Shown here piece after piece: positions 25,118 through 33,132 of a stretch of 54,599 nucleotides of DNA (the first letter of the stretch is position 1; each line of letters starts with the position of its first letter). The position numbers and the translations under genes are program-made. The stretch spans positions 1-54,599 of the forward strand of contig JAISUQ010000060.1 of NCBI GenBank assembly GCA_031272005.1, written 5' to 3'. This stretch comes from Coriobacteriales bacterium. GTDB taxonomy: Bacteria; Actinomycetota; Coriobacteriia; Coriobacteriales; UBA8131. Under the pieces are notes generated by a model that saw nothing but the letters and a program-made list of their open reading frames with translations, was not told the DNA's origin and did no database searches.

Positions 25118-25290
25118 TAACCGTTTGCAGATACATATTGAAATGCTAGTATAACAATACAATTAAAACACCGCTATTGAGCAGCGGATTTGGAAAACTG
25201 ACAGCTGCACTCGGTTGCCATTTGGAGAACTGACCCTTTTCAGCAAGATTGCCGCGTTATGCTGGCAAATCTGATGAAAAGGAGAGAAAA

Positions 25291-25662
25291 ATGAGCACTG
25301 AAAGCAAACTGTTGGGTAGCGAAGGCGAGGATCTGGCCTGCGACTATCTATTGGGCAAGGGCCTGAAAATCGTGGAGCGCAACTGGCGTTGTCAGGCGGG
25401 AGAGGCTGACATCATCGCCTTCGACAACGATGAACTGGCCTTCATCGAGGTCAAAACGCGCCGTGGCGTCAACGCCGGCTTTCCGGAGGAGGCGGTGACC
25501 AGAGCCAAGCGCCAACGCTACGAGCGCATCGCCCTGAGCTATCTGGCCGACCACCGGATTCCTACCACCCAGGTGCGCTTCGACGTCATCGCGGTGATTG
25601 TGGTGGAGCCCAACCGGGCCTTTCTACGGCATCACTACGACGCCTTTGGCTGCGGGGATTGA
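25291..25662 (+). CDS. yraN: YraN/UPF0102 nuclease-fold protein
   Basis: A 123-residue protein of the UPF0102 family. The conserved core is GEDLACDYLLGKGL, then NWRCQAGEADIIAFD and LAFIEVKTRR, a PD-(D/E)xK-like fold with likely E-D-E-K residues. It is often found next to rnhB and comM; a role in DNA processing or Holliday-junction metabolism is suspected. The ATG follows AAGGAGAG. A longer upstream extension lacks an RBS. Confidence 0.93.
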   Translation: MSTESKLLGSEGEDLACDYLLGKGLKIVERNWRCQAGEADIIAFDNDELAFIEVKTRRGVNAGFPEEAVTRAKRQRYERIALSYLADHRIPTTQVRFDVIAVIVVEPNRAFLRHHYDAFGCGD

Positions 25663-25700
25663 TCGTGCGTCGGCTGGGGCCGGCAGCGCCGGAAGGCGTG

Positions 25701-27362
25701 ATGCTGGAGGATCTGGACGGCTATATCGAGTATTCGGCCGCCGGCGCCGGTGGCAACTACGCTGGCAGCTTCAGCAGCTATGGCAGCAACGGTGGCTACG
25801 GAGCAGGTGGCGAGCAGTCTTATATACCTGTCGGTCGCATGGGCTTTGTCAAGACCGCGACCATTCAGGGCGTGGAGGCCATCCCGGTCACGGTGGAAGT
25901 CTGCGTCAGTCGCGGAATGCCAGGCATCAACATCGTCGGGATGCCGGATACCGCCATCCAGGAGGCCAAGCTGCGCGTGCGTCAGGCGCTGAAGGCCTCG
26001 GGATATGAGATGAGCAACCGCTATGTGGTGGTCAACCTGGCGCCCAGCTCGCTGAAGAAGATCGGGTCGGGCTTCGATTTGCCGATAGCCATCGCCTATC
26101 TGCTGGCTACTGAGCAGATACCGGCGGATGTCGCCCGTGATCGCCTTTGTGTGGGGGAGTTGTCGCTGGATGGCACCGTCAAGCCGGCCCTGGGGCAGTT
26201 GGCTTACGAGAAGCTGGCCCACGAGCAGGGCTGGGGTTTGATGACCGGACCTACGATTGCTGGCGTGTTCTTCGAAGACGATCAGCCGCACGTCTGCCTG
26301 AATCGTCTGGAGGATTTGCGCAGCCAACAATTCTGTGCACCCCTTCAATCAGACACGGATCAGGCAACCGCGATGGCGGACTTCTCCGACATCGCCGGAA
26401 ACGACCTGGTCAAGCGGGCCTTGCAGATTGCTGCTGCCGGTGGCCATGGCCTGTTGATGATTGGTCCTCCGGGTTCTGGCAAATCGATGCTGGCCAGCCG
26501 GTTGCCCTCAATACTGCCACCGTTGCTGCGCGAGGAACGGATCGACTCGGCAATGATCCACTCCGTGGCCGGCTTGCCGTTTGAGCGCATCCTGGCGGGA
26601 GAGCGCCCCTTCAGGGCGCCACATCATGGGGCCTCCCGGGCCGGGCTGATCGGCGGTGGTACTCCCACCGGGCCCGGGGAGGTCTCATTGGCGCACAACG
26701 GTGTGCTCTTCTTGGATGAGTTGCCGGAGTTTGGCACGGCTACTCTGCAGCTGTTGCGCCAACCCATGGAGCAGGGGTCGGTATCCCTGGCCCGGGCGGG
26801 TGGCACGGTGACCTTCCCGGCCCGTTTCATGCTGGTGGCTGCTGCCAATCCCTGCCCCTGTGGCTTTTATGGTGACAACCGCAAGAGTTGCAAGTGTACG
26901 CCGCAGCAGGTCAGCCGCTATATGGGTCGAATCGGCGGCCCGCTGATGGACAGGATCAACATCATCGTGGATGTCCGACGCAGCGAGGCAGCCAAGGTCC
27001 TGGCCACCGGCACCGGCACCTCCTCAGCTGTTCTGCGGGCGGGGGTGATGCAGGCCCGGGAGTTCGCCGCCTGGCGCCAGCAGTCAGTTGCTCCCAGCCT
27101 GCCAGCACTGTCAGCCGCCGCCGAGTCTGCCGTGGCGCTGCGCTCCGGCTCCGGAGCAGCCCTGCTGGCCTCCTGCTGCCTGAATGACGCCGACATCACC
27201 TATCTCGAGCTGCTTTCCGAGCGCTATCAGCTCAGCGGCCGCGGCATCATGAGCGCTTTGACTGTCGGGCGAACCATCGCCGATTTGGAGACCAGCGAGA
27301 AGGTCACCCAGGAGCATCTGCTCGAAGCCGTGAGCTTCAGAACCAGTGGTTATGATGGCTGA
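25701..27362 (+). CDS. comM: ComM-family AAA+ ATPase
   Basis: A protein of about 553 residues with a Lon-like N-domain followed by a Mg-chelatase-type AAA+ module. Walker A is GPPGSGKS (about 255-262); the Walker B region is VLFLDELPEF; the zinc-like motif CPCGFYGDNRKSC is typical. ComM is a hexameric helicase promoting branch migration in natural transformation. Canonical proteins start near the GFVKTATIQGVEA strand. Here about 47 extra residues rich in Gly, Ser and Tyr precede it. I chose the ATG at 25701 (GGAAGG upstream); starts at 25659 or near 25839 remain possible. Confidence 0.93.
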   Translation: MLEDLDGYIEYSAAGAGGNYAGSFSSYGSNGGYGAGGEQSYIPVGRMGFVKTATIQGVEAIPVTVEVCVSRGMPGINIVGMPDTAIQEAKLRVRQALKASGYEMSNRYVVVNLAPSSLKKIGSGFDLPIAIAYLLATEQIPADVARDRLCVGELSLDGTVKPALGQLAYEKLAHEQGWGLMTGPTIAGVFFEDDQPHVCLNRLEDLRSQQFCAPLQSDTDQATAMADFSDIAGNDLVKRALQIAAAGGHGLLMIGPPGSGKSMLASRLPSILPPLLREERIDSAMIHSVAGLPFERILAGERPFRAPHHGASRAGLIGGGTPTGPGEVSLAHNGVLFLDELPEFGTATLQLLRQPMEQGSVSLARAGGTVTFPARFMLVAAANPCPCGFYGDNRKSCKCTPQQVSRYMGRIGGPLMDRINIIVDVRRSEAAKVLATGTGTSSAVLRAGVMQAREFAAWRQQSVAPSLPALSAAAESAVALRSGSGAALLASCCLNDADITYLELLSERYQLSGRGIMSALTVGRTIADLETSEKVTQEHLLEAVSFRTSGYDG

Positions 27363-27375
27363 GGAGGTGTCGGCA

Positions 27376-28317
27376 ATGCCTGCAACTGCAAGGGATTCGG
27401 CTGTTCTCCGTCACGAGATCAACTTGGGTCAGGCCGGGTACCCAGCGGGCTTTCTGGGTGTCTACCGGCCGCCCCCGACGGTTTATGCAGTGGGGGATGC
27501 TGCGGCCCTGATGCGGCCGTCTTTGGCCATAGTTGGCGCCCGCAAGGCCACTCCCTATGGTCTGGCCTGCGCCAAGCGTTTTGCCAGCCGAGCAGCGGCT
27601 CGGGGTATCGTGGTGGTCTCCGGCGGCGCCATCGGCTGTGATCAGGCAGCCCATCGCGGCGCTCTGGCTGTTGGCGGGCAGACCGTCGTTGTGCTGGGTT
27701 GCGGTGCCGACGTCGTCTATCCCACGGGGGCTGCAGATCTGTTCGCGGAGGTTCTGGCCGCCTCGGGGACGATCATCTCTGAGGCACCCTGGGGCTCGCC
27801 GGTGGCGCGCTGGTGTTTTCGCCAGCGCAACCGCCTGATTGCCGGCCTGGCCCAGGCAACGCTGATTGTCGAGGCCGGGCTGCCCAGCGGCACCTTCTCC
27901 ACCGCTGATGATACCCTGGCCCAGGGCAAAGAGGTTCTGGCCGTGCCCGGCTCAATCTATGCCCGGGAGTCGCGGGGTGCCAACCGGTTGATTGCCCAGG
28001 GAGCGGTTCCGATTGTCGACGATCAGAGCTTTGACGACGCGTTAGTGCAGATCTTCGGAGTGCCATTGCTGCCTGTGCCTGGCAGTCAGCGCCGAGCTGG
28101 GCTTAAGGAGCCACTTGAGGAGGACGATACCACCCAGCTGGTTCGCGATGCCTTGATTCAAGCCCCTGCAACAGCTGAGGGGCTTGTCGGTATCTGTGGC
28201 GCCGACATCGTGGAGGTGGTACGCTATCTCTCGTTACTGGAGTTGCATGGCATGGTCTGCCGGCTGAGGGATGGCCGCTACAGCCTGTCACTAAGTGAAT
28301 TGGAACGGAGTCAATGA
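27376..28317 (+). CDS. dprA: DNA-processing protein DprA
   Basis: A 313-residue DNA-binding protein that loads RecA on incoming single-stranded DNA. The Rossmann core is clear: VGARKATPYGLACAKRFA, then VVVSGGAIGCDQAAHRGAL, and RQRNRLIAGL. A C-terminal winged-helix region follows (VRDALIQAPATAEGL). The ATG has GAGGAGG at ideal spacing and lies 13 bp after comM; an earlier in-frame start overlapping comM is unlikely. With comM it suggests DNA-uptake or recombination capacity, though no uptake genes are seen here. Confidence 0.95.
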   Translation: MPATARDSAVLRHEINLGQAGYPAGFLGVYRPPPTVYAVGDAAALMRPSLAIVGARKATPYGLACAKRFASRAAARGIVVVSGGAIGCDQAAHRGALAVGGQTVVVLGCGADVVYPTGAADLFAEVLAASGTIISEAPWGSPVARWCFRQRNRLIAGLAQATLIVEAGLPSGTFSTADDTLAQGKEVLAVPGSIYARESRGANRLIAQGAVPIVDDQSFDDALVQIFGVPLLPVPGSQRRAGLKEPLEEDDTTQLVRDALIQAPATAEGLVGICGADIVEVVRYLSLLELHGMVCRLRDGRYSLSLSELERSQ

Positions 28318-29678
28318 GCAAGCAGGTAACGATAATCGGCGGCGGTTTGGCAGGTTGCGAAGCCGCCTGGCAGCTGGCGTCGCGCGGGGTGGCGGTGCAA
28401 CTGTGGGAGATGCGTCCGACCCGGCAGACACCCGTGCACCGCGGTGGCGGCCTGGCCGAGCTGGTCTGCTCCAACTCCTTGAAGAGCCTCGACCCCTCCT
28501 CAGCAGCCGGCGCCCTGAAGGCCGAGTTGGCCCGCCTGGGATCGTTTCTGCTGCGCTGCGCTGTCCAGGCACGGGTGCCTGCCGGCGGCGCTCTGGCGGT
28601 GGATCGCGAGGCCTTCAGCGAACTGGTCAGCGCCGGTCTGACTCAGACAGGTCTGGTTGAGCTGATCCGCGCAGAGATGGACGACCTCCACAGCCTGTTG
28701 TCCAACGGACAGCCAGCCATCATCGCCACCGGACCGATGACCTCAGATACCCTGGCCAGCCAGCTGGCTGAGCTGCTGGGCGGGGAACACCTGGCCTTCT
28801 TCGATGCCGCCGCCCCGATTGTCGAAGCCGATTCCTTGGACATGGACCGGCTGTTTGCCCAGTCCCGTTATGACAAGAGCGGTGCGGATTATCTCAACGC
28901 CCCTCTCAACCGCGAGCAGTACGAGCGGCTGGTACAGGAGCTCAGCCAGGCTAAACGGGTCATCCTCCGCGATTTCGAGACCAGGGAGCTGTTCCAGGCC
29001 TGCCAACCGGTGGAGGAGGTGGCGCGCAGCGGTGCGGATACCCTGAGGCATGGCGCCCTCAAACCCGTCGGCCTGACTGACCCGCATACCGGTCAGCGGC
29101 CCTGGGCGGTGGTTCAGTTGCGTCCGGAGAACCGCCAGGGCAGTGCCTACAATCTGGTCGGCTTCCAGACCAATCTCAGCTTTGCCGAGCAGGAGCGGGT
29201 CCTGCGCCTGATACCCGGATTGGAGCAGGCCGTCTTTTTGCGTTACGGCGTCATGCATCGCAATACCTTCATCGATGCGCCGCGCCTGCTGAACGCCAGC
29301 CTGGCCTGGCGCAGCCATCCCCAGTTGCATTTTGCCGGCCAGGTCATCGGTACCGAAGGCTATACCGAAGCCATCGGCACCGGTCTGTTGGCGGCTTTAG
29401 ATACTTATGCTCAGTTGAGCGGCCTGCCAGCGGTGACACTGCCGCCTCAGATGCTGCTCGGTTCGCTGGTAGCCTATGCCAGCAACCCCGAGACCAGCAA
29501 TTATCAACCGATGCATGTCAATTACGGCATCATGCAGCCGTTGGATCCGCCAATCCGACGCAAGAGCCAGCGTTATGCCGCCTACAGCAGCAGAGCCCTG
29601 GAGGCTGTCGAGCGCTTCTGCACAGAGCATGACCAGCTCGACTTTGCCCCACCCTGCGCACTGCCGGAGCCAGCATGA
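28314..29678 (+). CDS. trmFO: tRNA uracil-54 methyltransferase TrmFO (folate- and FAD-dependent)
   Basis: A 454-residue flavoprotein that makes m5U54 in tRNA using methylene-tetrahydrofolate. The FAD motif is GGGLAG at 9-14. The family blocks ELVCSNSLKSLD, QLRPENRQGSAYNLVGFQTN and GTEGYTEAIGTGLLAALD are all present. The ATG overlaps the dprA stop (ATGA). Most Actinomycetota use other enzymes; the gene is typical of Coriobacteriia and Bacillota, supporting the taxonomic guess. Confidence 0.96.
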   Translation: MSKQVTIIGGGLAGCEAAWQLASRGVAVQLWEMRPTRQTPVHRGGGLAELVCSNSLKSLDPSSAAGALKAELARLGSFLLRCAVQARVPAGGALAVDREAFSELVSAGLTQTGLVELIRAEMDDLHSLLSNGQPAIIATGPMTSDTLASQLAELLGGEHLAFFDAAAPIVEADSLDMDRLFAQSRYDKSGADYLNAPLNREQYERLVQELSQAKRVILRDFETRELFQACQPVEEVARSGADTLRHGALKPVGLTDPHTGQRPWAVVQLRPENRQGSAYNLVGFQTNLSFAEQERVLRLIPGLEQAVFLRYGVMHRNTFIDAPRLLNASLAWRSHPQLHFAGQVIGTEGYTEAIGTGLLAALDTYAQLSGLPAVTLPPQMLLGSLVAYASNPETSNYQPMHVNYGIMQPLDPPIRRKSQRYAAYSSRALEAVERFCTEHDQLDFAPPCALPEPA

Positions 29679-30601
29679 GCAGTTCAGACGCCACTGCCAG
29701 AAGAGACAGGATAAACGATCTGATCGAGCGTTTCCTGGTAGCGTTGCGTCTGGAGCGCAACCTTTCTGCCAACACCATTCGGGCCTATCGCATCGACCTG
29801 GAGCATTTTTCCGCCTGGCTTGATAGCGCAGGACTACAGCCCGAGATGCTCAGCTATAAGACGATGCGCGGTTATCTCGGTGAGCTGGATCAGCAGAACT
29901 ACAATCGGCGCAGCGTCAACCGGCGGCTGTCGGCCATCAAGACCTTCTTTGCCTGGATGGTCGAATGCGGCGAGATTGACAAGGACCCCCTGACCGTGAT
30001 CTCCGGGCCCAGGCAGCCCAAAAGCCTGCCCTCCTTCTTTGATTTCGAGGGGTTGAAACGGCTGCTTTCGATATGCGACCTGAGCACGGCAACCGGGCTG
30101 CGCGATCAGGCCCTGCTGGAACTGCTCTACGCCAGCGGCGCCCGCATCTCGGAGGTCGCGGCGCTTGAGGTTGCCGATGTGGATTTCGAGCAGCAGCAGC
30201 TGCGCTTGATGGGCAAAGGCTCCAAGCAACGAATCGTACCGCTGCATCCTTTGGCCCTGCGCACCATCGCTGCCTATCTGCAACAGGCCCGCCCGGAGTT
30301 GGCCGCCGCCGGCAAGGCGGCATCCAGTGCCCTGTTCCTCTCGGTGCGCGGCCAGCCGATGAGTGCCGATACGCTGCGTCGGGCCTTCAAGCAGGCCGTC
30401 AGCCTGGCCGGGCTGGACTCCAGCTTCTCGCCGCACGATATGCGCCACACCTTTGCCACGGACTTGCTGGAGAATGGGGCGGATTTACGCTCTGTCCAGG
30501 AATTGCTGGGCCATGCCAATCTCTCCACGACCCAGATTTATACTCATCTGACCTCCGGCCATCTCAAGGACATGCATCATCGTGCGCATCCGCGGGGGTG
30601 A
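29675..30601 (+). CDS. xerC: XerC/XerD tyrosine recombinase
   Basis: A 308-residue site-specific recombinase that resolves chromosome dimers. It has an N-terminal SAM-like core-binding domain and a catalytic domain with R157 (SGARISE), K181, H254 and R257 (SPHDMRHTFAT), H280 (LLGHANLSTT) and nucleophile Y289. The start overlaps the trmFO stop (ATGA). The housekeeping context favours XerC over a phage integrase; XerC versus XerD cannot be settled here. Its last 13 residues fall inside a direct repeat copied 60 bp downstream. Confidence 0.9.
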   Translation: MSSSDATARRDRINDLIERFLVALRLERNLSANTIRAYRIDLEHFSAWLDSAGLQPEMLSYKTMRGYLGELDQQNYNRRSVNRRLSAIKTFFAWMVECGEIDKDPLTVISGPRQPKSLPSFFDFEGLKRLLSICDLSTATGLRDQALLELLYASGARISEVAALEVADVDFEQQQLRLMGKGSKQRIVPLHPLALRTIAAYLQQARPELAAAGKAASSALFLSVRGQPMSADTLRRAFKQAVSLAGLDSSFSPHDMRHTFATDLLENGADLRSVQELLGHANLSTTQIYTHLTSGHLKDMHHRAHPRG

Positions 30602-30661
30602 TCGGTACACAGGCGGCGGCCAGCACCACCCATGATCATCATGCGCACCCACGGGGGTGAT
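30571..30661 (+). repeat. Direct repeat overlapping the xerC 3' end, plus hairpin
   Basis: Two about 31-bp copies lie at 30571-30602 and 30631-30661; shared blocks include TGCGCA and CGGGGGTGAT. The first contains the xerC stop. Right after the second, GTTGGTGGCAACCAAC (30666-30681) forms a 6-bp stem with a GGCA loop. Confidence 0.7.
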
Positions 30662-30752
30662 ATGATGTTGGTGGCAACCAACAGGCTGTGTTCGGCTGCC
30701 ATGCCTGGCACATACTGTGCTCAGCCAAAACAGCGCAGAGCAGGAGGCAACA

Positions 30753-30926
30753 ATGTTCAATCTCAATACCGCCGACATCGTCATTGTGGCGATTGTTGCT
30801 GCAGCTTTGGTGCTGGCTCTGCGCCATATCTGGCGCAACCGCAAACGCAGCGGTTGTGACGGCTGCGGCTCGGACGACAACTGTGCAGCCTGCAATCCCG
30901 AAGATGCGAAAAACCCGAAAAACTGA
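30753..30926 (+). CDS. FeoB-associated Cys-rich membrane peptide
   Basis: A 57-residue peptide with one N-terminal membrane helix (about residues 7-24), a basic patch (RNRKR) and the cysteine cluster CDGCGSDDNCAAC. This is the FeoB-associated Cys-rich small protein family, normally encoded near ferrous-iron transporters and of uncertain function (iron or redox handling). The ATG follows AGGAGG. Here no feoB is adjacent; instead the FTR1-P19 iron system begins 80 bp downstream. Confidence 0.85.
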   Translation: MFNLNTADIVIVAIVAAALVLALRHIWRNRKRSGCDGCGSDDNCAACNPEDAKNPKN

Positions 30927-30955
30927 TTGACAAGTAAAGTTAACCTAGTTAAACT
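30927..30955 (+). promoter_or_regulatory. Promoter of the iron-uptake operon
   Basis: TTGACA at 30927-30932, 17-bp spacer, TAAACT at 30950-30955. It begins directly after the stop of the small Cys-rich peptide gene. An imperfect dyad (AGTTAACCTAGTTAAACT, 30938-30955) overlaps the spacer and -10. Confidence 0.7.
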
Positions 30956-30966
30956 CTTCAACACTG

Positions 30967-30988
30967 ATAGTTAGTCTATGCTAACTAT
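30967..30988. promoter_or_regulatory. DtxR/IdeR-like operator
   Basis: ATAGTTAG-TCTATG-CTAACTAT has perfect 8-bp arms and lies just downstream of the predicted transcription start. The TTAG...CTAA halves resemble the DtxR/IdeR iron box (TTAGGTTAGSCTAACCTAA). Together with the dyad in the promoter it suggests repression by an iron-loaded regulator. Confidence 0.65.
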
Positions 30989-31006
30989 GATGGGGATTGG
31001 AGAGTT

Positions 31007-32296
31007 GTGAGCGCAAACCTGAGCATCAGACATCGTGTTGCCGGGCAGTTGGCCTGTGTGGTTTCCTTCCTGCTGGTGACCGCCGTCCTGTTCGTTTCGC
31101 CATTGTCCGCCGGCAAAGCCTACGCCGCCGAGACCGACCTGGAGACCTGGACTGAGGTGGCCGAGGAGATGTCCAGCATCCTCAACGATGCCTGGGAGAT
31201 CTACCAAAGCGGCGACGTCAAGGCGGCCAAAGCCCGGGTCGATGACGCCTACTATGGCTACTACGAGGCTTTGGGGTTTGAGAAGACGGTCATGGCGCAT
31301 ATCTCCGGTGGCCGCGCTGCCGATGTTGAATACCAGTTCAGCTTCATCAAGCGAGCCATGGAGGAAGGCGACAGCGATGGCGCCAAAGCCTCCATCGACA
31401 CGCTCTGCGCGATGCTGCTCGAAGACGGCAAGACCCTGGATGGCGGCTCGGCCAGCCCGCTGTTCGCCCTGCTCGGCTCACTGGCCATCATCCTGCGCGA
31501 AGGGCTGGAGGCCATCCTGGTGCTGGCGGCCATCATCGCCTACCTGGTCAAGAGCGGCAACGCCCAGCACACCCGCACGGTCTATATCGGCAGCGTCATC
31601 GCCCTGGCGGTCAGCGTGCTGCTGGCTGTGGCGCTTACCGCGCTGAGCGCCGCCAATGGCGCCAACCAGGAGATCATCGAGGGTGCCACCGCCCTGGTGG
31701 CCGTGCTGGTGCTGTTCTACACCTCCAACTGGATGTTCTCCAAGGCCGACTCCCGGGCCTGGAAGAGCTATATCGAAGGCAAGGTCACCACCTCGATCAC
31801 CAAAGGCGCCATCTTCGGCCTGGCTTCGGCGGCGTTCTTGGCCGTGTTCAGGGAGGGCGCCGAGACCATCCTGTTCTACAGCGCGCTTCTGGCCGGCAGC
31901 GACGCCGCATCCACCAACATGGTCTGGCTGGGGTTGGGCATCGGATTGGTGGCGCTGGTGGTGGTGTTCGTCCTGATTCGCTTCCTCTCCATCAAGTTGC
32001 CGATCAAGCCCTTCTTCATCGCCTCCAGCGTGCTGATGTTCATCCTCTGCCTCAGCTTCACCGGCAACGGCATCAAGGAGCTGCAGGAGGGCGGCGTGAT
32101 TCAGGCCACGCCGATAGCCGGTGTGCCGACCATCGACATCCTGGGCGTCTTTCCGGTCGCCGAAACGTTGATCCCGCAGCTGGTGGTGCTGGCCGTCACC
32201 GTGGCTACCATCATCTACCAGGTGCGCAAGTGGAATAAAGGGAACCAGGGGACACAAGGAGTCTCTGGCCATACACAGAAAGGTGAGGAGATATGA
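31007..32296 (+). CDS. FTR1-family iron permease
   Basis: A 429-residue iron permease with a cleavable signal and an N-terminal extracytoplasmic domain (about 40-150). Seven or so membrane helices follow, carrying the two iron-handling motifs REGLE (164-168) and REGAE (282-286). The GTG follows GGAGAG. It stands first in the operon FTR1, P19, DUF2318, two permeases, ATPase, which matches the Campylobacter P19 system (cj1658-cj1663). In that system the permease moves iron delivered by the P19 protein. Confidence 0.93.
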   Translation: MSANLSIRHRVAGQLACVVSFLLVTAVLFVSPLSAGKAYAAETDLETWTEVAEEMSSILNDAWEIYQSGDVKAAKARVDDAYYGYYEALGFEKTVMAHISGGRAADVEYQFSFIKRAMEEGDSDGAKASIDTLCAMLLEDGKTLDGGSASPLFALLGSLAIILREGLEAILVLAAIIAYLVKSGNAQHTRTVYIGSVIALAVSVLLAVALTALSAANGANQEIIEGATALVAVLVLFYTSNWMFSKADSRAWKSYIEGKVTTSITKGAIFGLASAAFLAVFREGAETILFYSALLAGSDAASTNMVWLGLGIGLVALVVVFVLIRFLSIKLPIKPFFIASSVLMFILCLSFTGNGIKELQEGGVIQATPIAGVPTIDILGVFPVAETLIPQLVVLAVTVATIIYQVRKWNKGNQGTQGVSGHTQKGEEI

Positions 32297-32970
32297 GAAC
32301 TGCACAGACAAGCCAGGTTGCTGGCAAGGAGATGACCCGCAAGGCGGTAGCGCTGCTGGCGGCCCTGGCGCTGCTGGCGATGGGGCTGCTCGGCTCGGTT
32401 GGTTGTACCACCGGCACCGGCACTGCCAGCGGCAGTGACAGCGGCGAAGAGAGCTCGGCCGACAGCGGCGGTGTGGCCGCCCCGGGTGAGGCCGGCGGTT
32501 TCGAGGAGTTCCCGCTCGGCGACGACCAGGTGGTCGGGCCGTTGAATGTGGCTGGTGTCTACTTCCAGCCGGTGGATATGGAGCCGGCCGGCAACTCGCT
32601 GCCTGCCGCCCAGTCCGACGCCCACCTGGAGGCCGACATCTCGGCCGCCGAGGGTAACAAGTGGGGCTATGGCGTGGGCGACTTCGTGCCCAACCTGACC
32701 GTGGACTACGAGATCACCGACAGCAGCGGCAAGGTGGTGGATGAGGGCGCCTTCATGCCGATGAGCGCCTCCGACGGCCCGCACTACGGCGCCAACGTCA
32801 AGTTCGGCCCGGCTGGCACCTACACCGTCAAGTTCATCATCCACAGCCCCGAGGAGCAGGGCTACCTGCTGCACACCGACCCGGAGACCGGCGTGGATGG
32901 CGATTACTCCAGCTATAAGTTCCCCTACACGGTGGAGTTCACCTTCGACTGGGATGCCCGCGAGTGGTAA
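32293..32970 (+). CDS. P19/Tp34-type iron-binding lipoprotein
   Basis: A 225-residue lipoprotein with lipobox LGSVGC (C38) and a Ser/Gly/Asp-rich linker. The single Ig-like beta domain is of the P19 family. The family's metal site uses His, Met and Asp/Glu residues; candidates are H in SDAHLEADI, MPM and the DGPHYGANVKF segment. P19 proteins bind copper and ferric iron and feed the FTR1 permease. The start overlaps the FTR1 stop (ATGA). Confidence 0.92.
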   Translation: MRTAQTSQVAGKEMTRKAVALLAALALLAMGLLGSVGCTTGTGTASGSDSGEESSADSGGVAAPGEAGGFEEFPLGDDQVVGPLNVAGVYFQPVDMEPAGNSLPAAQSDAHLEADISAAEGNKWGYGVGDFVPNLTVDYEITDSSGKVVDEGAFMPMSASDGPHYGANVKFGPAGTYTVKFIIHSPEEQGYLLHTDPETGVDGDYSSYKFPYTVEFTFDWDAREW

Positions 32971-32998
32971 GCGCAATTCGGCCAACAGGCCATTGAGC

Positions 32999-33098
32999 GG
33001 TGCCTCCCCGGGCACCGGATAGCGGGTACAGGGCGGGCAGCTGCGCCCTCGAACAGTTGCAACAGTGGCGAGATTGTGGGTGCTTCCTGCAATCTCGC
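32999..33098 (+). promoter_or_regulatory. Intra-operon hairpins between P19 and DUF2318 genes
   Basis: The 162-bp gap contains GGTGCC/GGCACC (32999-33016) and a perfect 9-bp stem GCGAGATTG/CAATCTCGC (33068-33098). Neither has a T-run. They could protect the upstream FTR1-P19 mRNA or reduce readthrough into the downstream genes. Confidence 0.45.
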
Positions 33099-33132
33099 TG
33101 CTGCGCGATAGTCGGATTATCCCTGGAGCGAA

